Source of the DNA: Sediminibacterium sp. C3 | Lineage (GTDB): Bacteria > Bacteroidota > Bacteroidia > Chitinophagales > Chitinophagaceae | Assembly (NCBI RefSeq): GCF_000508085.1 | Contig: NZ_KI669560.1 | Location: forward strand, 836,219-900,218 | DNA: 64,000 nucleotides | Direction of reading: 5' to 3' | Made by a program: the position numbers and the translations under genes | Notes under the pieces: model-generated | The model's database searches: none | What the model was told of the DNA's origin: nothing | Seen by the model: the letters and a program-made list of their open reading frames with translations, nothing else | Part shown: positions 27,385 to 38,977 of the stretch, one piece after another | Position numbering within the stretch: the stretch's first letter is position 1 | Layout: each line of letters opens with the position of its first letter

Positions 27385-28877
27385 TAATGTTTAAAATGTC
27401 TGGTGCCGGTCATAACCATGGCTAGCCCGTTGGTTACACAATATTCAACACTGTCTTTGTCTCTTACAGAACCACCTGGCTGAATAAATGCTTCCATGCC
27501 AGCTGCGTGCGCAATCTGAACACAATCATTAAAAGGAAAGAATGCATCAGATGCAAGCACCGCATCTTTTAAATCGAAGTTAAATTGTCTGGCTTTTTCA
27601 ATTGCCTGACGAAGCGAATCAATTCTGCTGGTCTGTCCACATCCTTTACCTACCAGCTGCTTATCTTTTACCAATGCAATGGCATTGCTTTTCAGATGTT
27701 TGCAAATAATATTGGCAAAAGCAAGATTTTCTTTTTCTGTTTCAGTACAAGCTCTAGCGCCCACTTCTTCCCATTTTTCAAAATTGCCTTCATCTGTATC
27801 CTGTATTAATGTTCCATTCAGAATACTTTTTTGCATGGAAGCGGTCTTGAAATCTTTTTTGTGTAGCTGTAAAAGGATTCTGTTTTTCTTGGTCTTTAAA
27901 ATGGTCAAAGCTGCTGCTTCGTAAGATGGCGCAATTAACACTTCAAAGAATATTTCATTAATGGCTTCTGCAGTAGCTGCATCAATGGTTTGATTACAAA
28001 CCAGCACACCTCCGAAAGCACTTTCCGGATCTCCCGCCAATGCTGCGTCCCATGCCGTTTTCACAGTGGCTCTTGCCGCAACACCACAAACATTGGTATG
28101 CTTGATGATAGCAAATACGGCTTCCTGATACTCACTGAAATCTGCAATGAGCTGAACTGCTGCATCTACATCCACTAAGTTGTTGTAAGAAAGTTCCTTC
28201 CCGTTAAGTTGTTCAAATACGCTGGATAAATCTCCCACGAATTTGGCATGCTGGTGTGGATTTTCTCCATAGCGAAGTACTTTCTCTGCACTCGGGTTGA
28301 AATAGTTGCTGATGGCAATATCGTAATGCATTACCACTTCAAAAGCTTTTGCCGCAAAAGCTCTTCTTTGTTCTATTGTGGTAGTGCCTTCCTGATCAAT
28401 CAATAATTTTTCTAAATCTGCATAGCTGTCTTTTGCTGCAATAACGGTAACGTCTTTAAAATTCTTAGCTGCTGCTCTAATCATGGAAGGACCGCCAATA
28501 TCAATTTTTTCAATAATCAGTTTTTCTTCACTGGTGCTGCGCAATGTTTCCTCAAAGGGATACAGGTCTACAATTACCAGATCAATCTCAGGAATTTTAT
28601 ATTCCTGCATTTCCTGCAAATCCTGTGCTTCATATCTTCTGCCTAAAATGCCTCCGAATACAACCGGATGAAGTGTTTTAACCCTGCCACCCAAAATAGA
28701 CGGATAAGTAGTCAGGCTTTCAACAGGTACGCAGGCAATGCCCAGATTTTCCAGAAAAGTCTGGGTTCCTCCGGTAGAATAAATAGTAATTCCCAGCTTC
28801 TGAAGCTGACGGGCAATGGGTTCCAGGCCGTCCTTATAAAAGACGGAGATGAGCGCAGATTGAATTTTTTTTTGCAT
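27384..28877 (-). CDS. purH: Bifunctional AICAR formyltransferase/IMP cyclohydrolase
   Basis: A 497-residue enzyme for the last two steps of IMP synthesis. The N-terminal cyclohydrolase (MGS-like) domain shows SVFYKDGLEPIARQL, TGGTQTFL, RVKTLHP and GILGRR. The C-terminal transformylase domain shows RYGENPHQHA, KHTNVCGVA, DPESAFGG and the final DSVEYCVTNGLAMVMTGTRHFKH. Slightly shorter than the E. coli protein (529) but complete in motifs. It is coupled to the EamA gene downstream. Confidence 0.96.
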   Translation of the reverse strand: MQKKIQSALISVFYKDGLEPIARQLQKLGITIYSTGGTQTFLENLGIACVPVESLTTYPSILGGRVKTLHPVVFGGILGRRYEAQDLQEMQEYKIPEIDLVIVDLYPFEETLRSTSEEKLIIEKIDIGGPSMIRAAAKNFKDVTVIAAKDSYADLEKLLIDQEGTTTIEQRRAFAAKAFEVVMHYDIAISNYFNPSAEKVLRYGENPHQHAKFVGDLSSVFEQLNGKELSYNNLVDVDAAVQLIADFSEYQEAVFAIIKHTNVCGVAARATVKTAWDAALAGDPESAFGGVLVCNQTIDAATAEAINEIFFEVLIAPSYEAAALTILKTKKNRILLQLHKKDFKTASMQKSILNGTLIQDTDEGNFEKWEEVGARACTETEKENLAFANIICKHLKSNAIALVKDKQLVGKGCGQTSRIDSLRQAIEKARQFNFDLKDAVLASDAFFPFNDCVQIAHAAGMEAFIQPGGSVRDKDSVEYCVTNGLAMVMTGTRHFKH

Positions 28878-28918
28878 ATGTTTTGCTTTCAGCCCTTGGG
28901 CAGTTAATGGGGCAAAAG

Positions 28919-30948
28919 TTAGAGATTGTATTCAAAAGCACCTTTTTCAGGCACCGAATAATGGCGCAAATGTAAGCGCTCTGCTTCTTTTTTCCATTTT
29001 TGTATTTTCCACAATGGGTTACTGCTATCAAAAACCAGTAGGGACGCAGGAAAATACTTTGCAATTGCTTTCAGTGGAACTGCGTAACCATCGGTTACGA
29101 TGATCAGGTGTAGGTTCGGTATTGTGCTTAAATCGGGAAAAGGAAGTTGTGGCCCGGTTACCAGCACCACTTTGTTGCTGCTTATTATAAAAGGTTTTTT
29201 TAATTCAACAGAAACAGGTTGGATAGGCTTTCCTGCCCTGTATAAAGTTCTGCCAGGTTTTACTACCTGATTCATTAAAACAGGATTGAATACAACTGCC
29301 GAGTCTCCTACAAACTGGTGCCCTAATCCCTCCATGATATCCATGGCACTAAGTTTGGGCGCATGATAGACGATTAGTTTTTTTTGTCGACTATAGTTCA
29401 GGCAATCTATTGAATGTATACCTAGAATAAGCAAAAAAGATCCAGCAGCTAAAAAAAAGTACTGTTTGTTTTTATGCAACAGCCACTGATACAGTAAAAT
29501 CAGACAAACAAAAATCAATAACATCTGCCAGGCATTGATTTGAATGTATTCTGTCAGGGCAAAGGGGAGCGAAGCTGTTTTTTCAATCAACTGATTCAAC
29601 TGCAGCAACAGCCAGTCAATACAGCCCCCCAATGGAATGGCAATAAACGAAAAAGGTGCAATCAACAATAAGGCGAGTAACAAATATAAAATGAGTCCGG
29701 AAATGGGAACTGCAATCCAATTGGCAATCAGAAACAAATTGGGGAAACTGTGAAAATAATACAGCAATAATGGCAAAGTAAGCATTTGTGCTGCCAGTGT
29801 AATGCTGCACATTTGCCAGCCTAGTTGTAAAAACTTGTTTTTGAGATACAAACTTTTTTCAATTGGCCTGGAAAAAAACAAAATGCCAAGAACAGCCGCA
29901 TAAGAAAGCTGAAAGCCGATATCCCAAAGGAATGCGGGTTTAAAAATGAGTAAACAAAAAGCGGAACCTGCCAGACTGTTCAGTTGATGGTGAGGCCTGT
30001 TCTGCTGCTCTCCCAGTAAGAGAAAACTGAACATAACAGCAGCTCTTAATACGGAAGCCCCTGCCCCGGTCAACAGTGCAAATCCCCATAAAAAAAATAA
30101 GATGCAAAAGGTTCTGACAAACTTAAGTTGCCTGAACCTTGCAAAAGGCTTGAAAAGCAAAAACAATAAACTGTAAATCATACCCAGGTGTAAACCGCTG
30201 ATGGCAATAATATGAATCACGCCTGTATTGCTGTAGGCATTCATTAATGTCTTGTCCAGATGGGCTTTATAACCAATCAGCAATGCTTCTGCAACACTTC
30301 TTTCTCTGTTGTTGCTTATGTATTGATGCAAAGTTTTCAACACATAGTCTTTTGCTTTTTGCAGTAATGAACCTGTGATGGAAAGTGGGTATTGGCTGAT
30401 GATTCGATAATCTTTTTGGTTAAATACACCTGATGAAAAATCTGCTGAGATGCAGCGTATTGTTTAAAATTGAATCCACCCGGATTGGTGACGGATAAAA
30501 TAGTGGCTGGTTTTTTAAATAGCTGAATTTCCACACCCTCTTTGAGAGAATCAACAGGAATATGCACATTAAAATAGATCAGCAGTTTTGTCTGATGCAT
30601 AGCTGCCAAAGCCTGATAACTATTGGCTTTTTTAACAGGCGTTTCCAGTAGCACCACTTTATTGCTGATGGGAATAGCTCCAGGTTTGCTTTGTTTGTAT
30701 AGCATACTGCCTGCGCAAATAAATAGCAACTGAACAGACAATCCAGTCATCCAGCGTCGCTTAAAAAAAACGAAAAGCCTGCCACGACCATTGAAAAGCC
30801 AAAGTAAGGAGCTTGCTATAAAGACAGTTCCAATCAACCCATACGGCACTACTTCATATTTACCCAATAATAATCCTGTAATCAGTGCAAGGGCAATGCG
30901 TATCATGGGAAATTGCCACCAGCTTTGTGAGGTATAGATTTTCGCCAT
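28919..30948 (-). pseudogene. comEC: ComEC/Rec2-type DNA uptake channel, split by a single-base frameshift
   Basis: The start (30948) to about 30418 encodes the N-terminal DUF4131-like part (membrane helices, then VTNPGGFNFKQYAASQQIFHQVYLTK). After the shift, the frame open through 30343 to 28919 encodes the competence domain (VIHIIAISGLHLGMIYSLLF and many membrane helices). Adding one base to the five-T run at 30413-30417 joins them as HQVYLTKKDYRIISQYPL, giving about 680 residues, normal for the family. The C-terminal part (about residue 540 on) is short and shows only a remnant-like beta-lactamase region. ComEC would carry single-stranded DNA across the inner membrane. Confidence 0.8.
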
Positions 30949-30963
30949 GGAATAAACCTAAAC

Positions 30964-30993
30964 AAAAAGGCCACAGTATTTTACTGCGGCCTT
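30964..30993 (-). terminator. Rho-independent terminator after carB
   Basis: AAGGCC-A-CAGTA (30967-30978) pairs with TACTG-C-GGCCTT (30982-30993). On the minus strand it is followed by TTTTTGTTT, placing a good intrinsic terminator about 20 bp after the carB stop. A perfect 12-bp palindrome GGTATTAATACC lies between the stop and the hairpin. Confidence 0.85.
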
Positions 30994-31012
30994 CAAAAAG
31001 GGTATTAATACC

Positions 31013-32205
31013 TTATCTGCTCAGGTTCATACTACGCTCTTTGTAGAGTGTTCTGAAATAAGGATCTCTGAGATCTTTAATAAAACGGATGGCTTCTCCG
31101 GTACTCTTCATTTCTGGTCCTAATTCTTTGTTTACTCCGGGGAATTTTTCAAAACTGAATACAGGTTCTTTAATGGCGTATCCTTCCAGTTTTTTCTCCA
31201 TGGTAAACTCTGATAATTTAGCCGCACCCAGCATTACTTTGGTAGCAATATTCAAATAAGGAATCTGATAGGCTTTTGCAATAAAAGGGGTTGTTCTGGA
31301 AGCTCGTGGATTGGCTTCAATCACATATACTTTACCATCTTTAATGGCAAACTGAATATTGATTAGGCCGCGGATATTTAAAGCACGGGCAATTTTTTCT
31401 GCATAGAACTCCATGGTTTCTATTACCAGTGGGGTAAGATTAAATGCAGGTAAAACCGCATTGCTGTCCCCGCTGTGAATACCTGCAGGTTCAATATGTT
31501 CCATCACTCCCATGATATGAAATTCCTCACCATCAAAAATGGCATCTACTTCTGCTTCCTGACATCTGTCAAGAAAATGGTCAATCAAAATTTTATTGCC
31601 AGGAATATGTTTCAATAAACTGATAACCGCTTTTTCAACTTCTTCGTCGTTGATTACAATTCTCATTCGCTGACCGCCAATTACATAGCTAGGTCTTACG
31701 AGTACTGGATACCCTACTTTATTAGCCACTTCAATTGCCTCGTCTGCATTGTAAGCAGTACCATATTCTGGATAAGGAATATTCAGTTCTTTTAATAAAT
31801 CACTGAAACGACCTCTGTCTTCCGCAATGTCCATGTTCTCGAAAGCCGTACCCACAATTGGAACACCTTTTTCATGTAAACGCTTCGCCAGTTTCAATGC
31901 AGTTTGTCCACCCAGCTGAACAATAATTCCGTCTGGTTTTTCCAGTTCAATGATTTCCCAAAGATGCTCCCAGAATACCGGCTCGAAGTACAATTTGTCT
32001 GCCATGTCGAAATCGGTGGAAACCGTTTCTGGGTTACAGTTCACCATAATGGCTTCGTATCCGCATTCCTTAATGGCCAGAAGACCGTGTACACAACAAT
32101 AATCAAATTCAATTCCCTGTCCAATGCGGTTGGGGCCGCTGCCTAAAACAATGATTTTTTCTTTTTAGAAGGGATTGATTCGTTGGAGTTCAGAGTAGGG
32201 TTCAT
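31013..32205 (-). pseudogene. carB: Carbamoyl-phosphate synthase large chain, C-terminal half only
   Basis: The readable frame (open from 32164 to 31013) encodes KIIVLGSGPNRIGQG, the start of the second ATP-grasp half, through PSYVIGGQRMRIV, EANPRASRT and a typical Bacteroidota C-terminus (YKERSMNLSR). The first half of the enzyme, about 550 residues, is absent. An ATG at 32205 begins MNPTLNSNESIPSKKKK, which joins GSGPNRIGQG if one base is added to the homopolymers at 32155-32166. Either the gene was truncated next to the CRISPR locus, or this is the second member of a split carB with a sequencing error. No other carB part is in the window. Without the missing N-terminal half, this fragment cannot make carbamoyl phosphate. 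Confidence 0.75.
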
Positions 32206-32339
32206 TTTTTCTAAGAATTCTGCAAAATTAAGGTCTCTGAACGATTTGGTAGTTTATTTTTTGAATTTGCTCATATAAGAATTTCGTCTTATATTGGTAT
32301 TCCTCCCCAATTGTTATTTTATAAAGTATTCTCTGTTTT

Positions 32340-32440
32340 GTAGAAAGCGCATAAAAATGCCCCGTATGGTAAGACGAGGCGGCTTAAATGTTTTCACAAC
32401 GGAATAATCCTTATTGTGATTTGCTTTCAAAATGAAATTA
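32340..32440 (-). ncRNA. tracrRNA of the type II-C CRISPR system
   Basis: On the minus strand TGAAAGCAAATCACAA (32429-32414) is perfectly complementary over 16 nt to the repeat as read on the minus strand (TTGTGATTTGCTTTCA), directly next to the spacer. Downstream come a short hairpin region (AAGGATTATTCCG, flanked by CACAA/TTGTG) and then GCCTCGT pairing with ACGGGGC (one wobble), followed by ATTTTTATG as terminator near 32353. This is the anti-repeat, nexus and terminator order of tracrRNAs. It is divergent from cas9, starting within about 30 bp of its ATG. A weak -7 candidate, TCATTTTG, overlaps the anti-repeat start. The 5' end is uncertain. Confidence 0.8.
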
Positions 32441-32454
32441 GTAAATAAAAGTAT

Positions 32455-35400
32455 ATGAACAAAAAAATTTTGGGATTGGATTTGGGAGTCACCTCGATAG
32501 GCTGGGCGGTAATTCAAGAAAACGACTCTAGGAAAGAGATTTTAGGCATGGGCTCTAGAATTGTTCCGCTTGATAATGATGAAAAGACCGAGTTCTCAAC
32601 AGGGAATAAAATTTCTAAGAACCAAAAGAGAACGGCAAAAAGAACGCAAAGAAAAGGATATGATCGATATCAGTTAAGGAGAAGCTACCTAACCAAAGTT
32701 CTGATTGAAAATAAAATGTTCGATGAATCTTTATTTAAGCTTCCATCAATAGAATTGTGGGGTTTGAGAGCAAAAGGGGTAACAGAAAAATTATCACTAA
32801 AAGAAATTGGAAGAGTACTTTATCATTTAAATCAAAAAAGAGGTTACAAAAGTTCTAGGTCAGACGCAAATCTAGATAAAAAGGACACAGAATATGTGTT
32901 GGCAGTAAAAGGAAGACATCAGGAAATTAAAGAATTAGGATTGACGATAGGACAAAAATTTTATAAGGAATTACAGCAAAATGAATTCTATAGAATAAAA
33001 GAGCAAGTTTTTCCACGCGAAGCATATTTGGAAGAATTTGATGCCATTGTAAAAATTCAATCTGGCTTTTATCCAGAAATTTTTACAGAACAACTAATTA
33101 GTAAAATTCGTAATGAAATTATTTACTACCAACGACCTTTAAAATCACAAAAAGGGCTTGTTAGTATTTGTGAATTAGCAGGATTTACTACAAAAGATGG
33201 TAAAGGAAACAGCATATTTGTTGGGCCTAAAGTTGCACCTAAGTCATCACCAATCTTTCAATTGTGTAAAATATGGGAAATTGTCAACAATATTTCATTG
33301 AAGATAAAAAGTCAAGAATCGAAGGGAAATAAGTGGATTGATTTCGTTCCAACAATTGAGCAAAAAGAAAGGATTGTAAATTATCTGAATAACAATACTA
33401 AATTATCATATACAGAATTAATCAAGATTTTGGGATTGAATAAAGAAAACGTTTACGCAAATAAGCAGATACAAAATGGATTGCCTGGAAATATAACCGT
33501 TGCCGAAATAAAAAAAGTCTTAGAAAATGATATTCCTGATTTTGATATTGAAATTTTGCTCTTAGATAGCATTCAAGTTCTGGTTGATAAAAAATCTGGC
33601 GAGATTCTTAGTGAGGTATCAGGAGAAGTTATTTCAGAAAACTTTGAAAATAATACACTGTATAGAATTTGGCACACCATTTATTCTATTAAAGATGAAG
33701 TAGAGTGCCAATTGGCTTTAGTTCAAAAATTTGGCATATCTGAACAAAAAGCAAAGGCACTTGCAAAAATTGATTTTACTAAACATGGTTTTGGGAATAA
33801 ATCGAGTAAGGCAATTAGAAAAATTTTACCCTACTTAATGAGAGGGTACGTTTATTCTGACGCATGTGAATTGGCTGGCTTTAATCATAGCAATAGTTTA
33901 ACTAAGGAGGAAAAAGCTAAAATGGAATATGCTGAAAAATTAGAGTTGATTCCCAAAAATTCCTTACGACAGCCGGTTGTAGAAAAAATCCTTAATCAGG
34001 CAATAAATGTTGTAAATGCAATTATTTCAAAATATGGAAAGCCAGATGAAATTAGAGTTGAGTTAGCAAGGGAACTTAAACAGAGCAAGGATGAAAGAAA
34101 TGAAATGGATTTTCGTAATCGATCCAATGAGAAATTAAATGCTGAAATAGGGCAAAGATTGAGTAGTTTAGGTATTCCAGCAACGAAGCGGTATATTCAA
34201 AAGTATAAATTCATATTTCCATCCTTAAGTAAAAATTTAAAAGATGCCCATGTTGAAAATATATGTATTTATTGTGGCAAGTCATTTAATATATCAGAGG
34301 CATTAACGGGTGATAATTTTGATGTTGATCATATTGTGCCTAAGTCTTTGCTCTTTGATGATTCTCAAACAAATAAGGTATTGGTTCATAGGAGTTGCAA
34401 TGCACAAAAAACCAATCAGACTGCCTTTGACTTTATAGCTAAAAAGGGGGATGTAGAATTGACCGATTATATAAGTAGGGTAGATGACTGGTTTAAGCGA
34501 GGCATTATTTCTTATTCTAAGATGCAGCGATTGAAAATTTCTTATGAAGGTTATTTAGAAAGAAAAAGACAGAAGAAAGAAACTGAAAGCGATAAAAAAA
34601 TTTGGGAAAACTTCATTGACAGACAGCTTCGTGAGACACAATATATTTCTCGAAAAGCTAGAAGCATTTTCGAAAAAATATGCCCGCTAGTTACTACATC
34701 TGAAGGGACTGTTACAGCTGAGTTAAGAAGATTATGGGGCTGGAATGATGTATTGATGAATTTACAGAAACCTAAATATCAAGCTCTGGGATTAACGCAA
34801 AAAATAGAATGGAGTAGTAATCATGGACAAAAGCAACATTCAAAAGAAGAGATAATTGGATGGACAAAAAGAGATGATCACCGACATCACGCAGTTGATG
34901 CCTTAGTGGTGGCATGTACAAAACAAGGATATATTCAAAGAATCAACACTCTAAATTCTAGTGATGTTAAAGACGCAATGAGGAGAGAAATACTTGATGC
35001 ATCAATTGTTTTTGACGAAAAGAGAAATTTGTTAGAACAGTATTTTATTAAAGAGCGGCCATTCACAACTTCGGAAGTTGAGAATGAAGCAGCAAAAATT
35101 TTGGTATCATTTAAGTCAGGTAAAAAAGTTGCTTCTAAAGGGATTCGTAAAGCAAAGATTAATGGCGAGAAGCAGATAGTGCAAAGAAATATCATTGTGC
35201 CAAGAGGAGCTTTGAGCGAGGAGAGTGTTTATGGTAAAATCAAAATTATTGAAAAGGGTAAGCCAGTTAAATACTTATTTGAACATCCAGATTTAATAGT
35301 GAATACTGACATAAAGAATTTAATAAGAGAAAGGTTAAATCAAAATGAAGGAAATGTAAGGTTGGCCTTAGCTTCTATTAAGAAGAATGAATTATTAACC

Positions 35401-36193
35401 CAATCAGGAGTTAAGATTTTGGAAGGGGATTGTTATAAAGAAGAATATGTTATAAAATATCCTATACAGAATATAAAATCTAAGGATGTTGAGTTTATTG
35501 TAGATGGGGCAGTTAAAAATGCAATTCAAAAGCGGTTGGACAAATATGGAGGTAAGGAAAAGGAAGCTTTTAAAGAGACTGTTTGGTTAAATGAAGAAAA
35601 GCAAATTCCAATTAAAACGGTTAGAATGTTTACAGGACTGTCTGTTGTTGAGCCCTTTTCAAAAGATAATCGGGGACATGCAATTGGCTTTGTTAAACCA
35701 GGAAACAATCATCATATTGCTATTTATATTGATGAGAATGGTAATAAATTGGAACATATATGCACATTCTGGCATGCTGTTGAAAGGAAGAAATATGGTT
35801 TACCTGTTATAATAAAAGATACAAATGAAGTTTGGTCTAAAATTTTGGAGGGGAATGATTACCCCGATTCATTTTTAGAGAAGTTGCCTAAGGACAAGTT
35901 GATATATCATGAGAGTATGCAACAAAACGAGTACTTTCTTTTAGGAATTGATGAGTCTGTTTTAAGTGATTTAGAGAATATAGATTATAGTTTTCTTTCA
36001 GACTATTTATATCGAGTTCAAAAAATTGGTGCTTCGTATTATGTTTTTAGACATCATTTAGAAACAAGTTTAGTTGATACGAATGAAGCCAAGTTAAGTA
36101 AAAGATATATTTCTATTAGAAGTTTTGCGGCCTATGATTCTTATAAACCTATCAAAGTTTGGGTTGATGTAATTGGTAAAATAAGGAAAATAA

Positions 36194-36201
<8 letters not shown>
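32455..36201 (+). CDS. cas9: CRISPR-associated endonuclease Cas9, type II-C
   Basis: A 1248-residue Cas9. RuvC-I is LGLDLGVTSIGWAVI with Asp9. The Arg-rich bridge helix follows at about 58-80 (KNQKRTAKRTQRKGYDRYQLRR). RuvC-II is IRVELAREL with Glu536, the HNH motif is DVDHIVPKS with His626, and RuvC-III is DDHRHHAVDALVV with His812 and Asp815. All nuclease residues are present, so it should cut both strands. The C-terminal part (from about 1000) would read the PAM. With only cas1 and cas2 alongside (no csn2 or cas4) the system is II-C, although the protein is longer than many II-C Cas9s. The gene is more A/T rich than the surrounding housekeeping genes. It overlaps cas1 by 8 bp. Confidence 0.97.
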
Positions 36202-37440
<1,239 letters not shown>

Positions 37441-37552
37441 CAATAGGAACTTGAAAAATTGCTTTAATGGTACAAATTGTAGTTTTTTTGGTGATTTTTT
37501 TAGAAATACAATCTTTGAAAACCCTTGCTCATATTGCGTTTAAGCTTAAGCC
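37441..37552 (+). promoter_or_regulatory. Spacer between cas2 and the array with an inverted degenerate repeat
   Basis: This A/T-rich 112-bp stretch is the likely leader for spacer acquisition, since the distal end has almost no free sequence. Between 37491 and 37522 the plus strand reads GTGATTTTTTTAGAAATACAATCTTTGAAAAC-like sequence (a gapped match to the repeat as read on the minus strand). It is thus a diverged repeat in opposite orientation to the array. It also contains TTTG (37487-37490), 19 bp, AATCTTTG (37510-37517), a weak promoter directed into the array. With repeat 1 it could form a long hairpin. Confidence 0.5.
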
Positions 37553-38965
37553 GTTGTATTCAAAGATCGTAGTTTCTAAAAATGAAAGCAAATCACAACT
37601 ATTTGTCCTATCAATTAATCAAAACAACGGTTGTATTCAAAGATCGTAGTTTCTAAAAATGAAAGCAAATCACAACTCTATGGTACGCAAAAGACCATAA
37701 TGTAACGTTGTATTCAAAGATCGTAGTTTCTAAAAATGAAAGCAAATCACAACAATAACAACGTTGTCACCGTATTTAATAACGTTGTATTCAAAGATCG
37801 TAGTTTCTAAAAATGAAAGCAAATCACAACGTTAACAATTGGCTGTCTTCAGCGCGAAGCGTTGTATTCAAAGATCGTAGTTTCTAAAAATGAAAGCAAA
37901 TCACAACCCCCTCGCCTCTTGTCTCAATTAGAACAACGTTGTATTCAAAGATCGTAGTTTCTAAAAATGAAAGCAAATCACAACGAATTACTTTTTCAAT
38001 CCAATTCTTATCTAGTTGTATTCAAAGATCGTAGTTTCTAAAAATGAAAGCAAATCACAACACAGAAGTGGTAGGGTATCAATTACAGATTGTTGTATTC
38101 AAAGATCGTAGTTTCTAAAAATGAAAGCAAATCACAACGTAACTCCTAAACCTAACCAATGCAAACAAGTTGTATTCAAAGATCGTAGTTTCTAAAAATG
38201 AAAGCAAATCACAACTACCAAAGCGAAGAGACGTCGAGCATTGTCGTTGTATTCAAAGATCGTAGTTTCTAAAAATGAAAGCAAATCACAACTGACTTAT
38301 ATCGGCAGATGTATTTCAAAATGTTGTATTCAAAGATCGTAGTTTCTAAAAATGAAAGCAAATCACAACAATGGAAGCCGTCTTTATTCATGCCAAAGGG
38401 TTGTATTCAAAGATCGTAGTTTCTAAAAATGAAAGCAAATCACAACGCGTTCTGAAGGTATTATACGCAAGGTTTAGTTGTATTCAAAGATCGTAGTTTC
38501 TAAAAATGAAAGCAAATCACAACTGTTCATAGGTTAAGGTTTAAAGGTTAGTTGTTGTATTCAAAGATCGTAGTTTCTAAAAATGAAAGCAAATCACAAC
38601 ATCACTCCAGGCTGGCCTTGTTTCTTAAATGTTGTATTCAAAGATCGTAGTTTCTAAAAATGAAAGCAAATCACAACGCCTTTAAGGTTACTTCCTGACC
38701 GTTACTTGTTGTATTCAAAGATCGTAGTTTCTAAAAATGAAAGCAAATCACAACTTTTGAGCCGTACAAGACAAATAAAAAAGGGTTGTATTCAAAGATC
38801 GTAGTTTCTAAAAATGAAAGCAAATCACAACAATCAAAAAATATATGAACAGGCACTACAAGTTGTATTCAAAGATCGTAGTTTCTAAAAATGAAAGCAA
38901 ATCACAACATTCTTTTGTAACCATTGAATGAGTTTTTAGTCGTATTCGAAGTTCGTGGTTTTTTA
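37553..38965 (-). CRISPR. CRISPR array: 18 identical 47-bp repeats, 30-bp spacers, plus one degenerate repeat
   Basis: Repeats start at 37553 and recur every 77 bp to 38862 (ending 38908). Every repeat is identical, begins GTTGTATTC and ends ATCACAAC, with terminal GTTGT/ACAAC inverted ends, and every spacer is exactly 30 bp. After an 18th spacer (38909-38938) a degenerate repeat starts at 38939 (GTCGTATTCGAAGTTCGTGG). The tracrRNA pairing fixes crRNA sense on the minus strand. In that sense each repeat carries TTTG, 20 bp, GATCTTTG, close to the Bacteroidota promoter, so transcription could begin in each spacer as known for Neisseria II-C arrays. The 47/30 layout is typical of the phylum. 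Confidence 0.98.
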
Positions 38966-38977
38966 ATTAAACTTATA

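Noticed and set aside
37487..37522. Second tracrRNA on the plus strand
   Set aside because: Its plus-strand transcript has the same sense as the crRNA repeat, so it could not pair with minus-strand crRNAs; no nexus or terminator follows before the array.
37467..37649. Plus-strand open frame running into the array
   Set aside because: It is made of the inverted repeat copy plus CRISPR repeat sequence and has no independent coding signal.
37441..38977. csn2 or cas4 gene near the array
   Set aside because: No open frame of suitable size exists around cas2 or the array, so the system is II-C rather than II-A or II-B.
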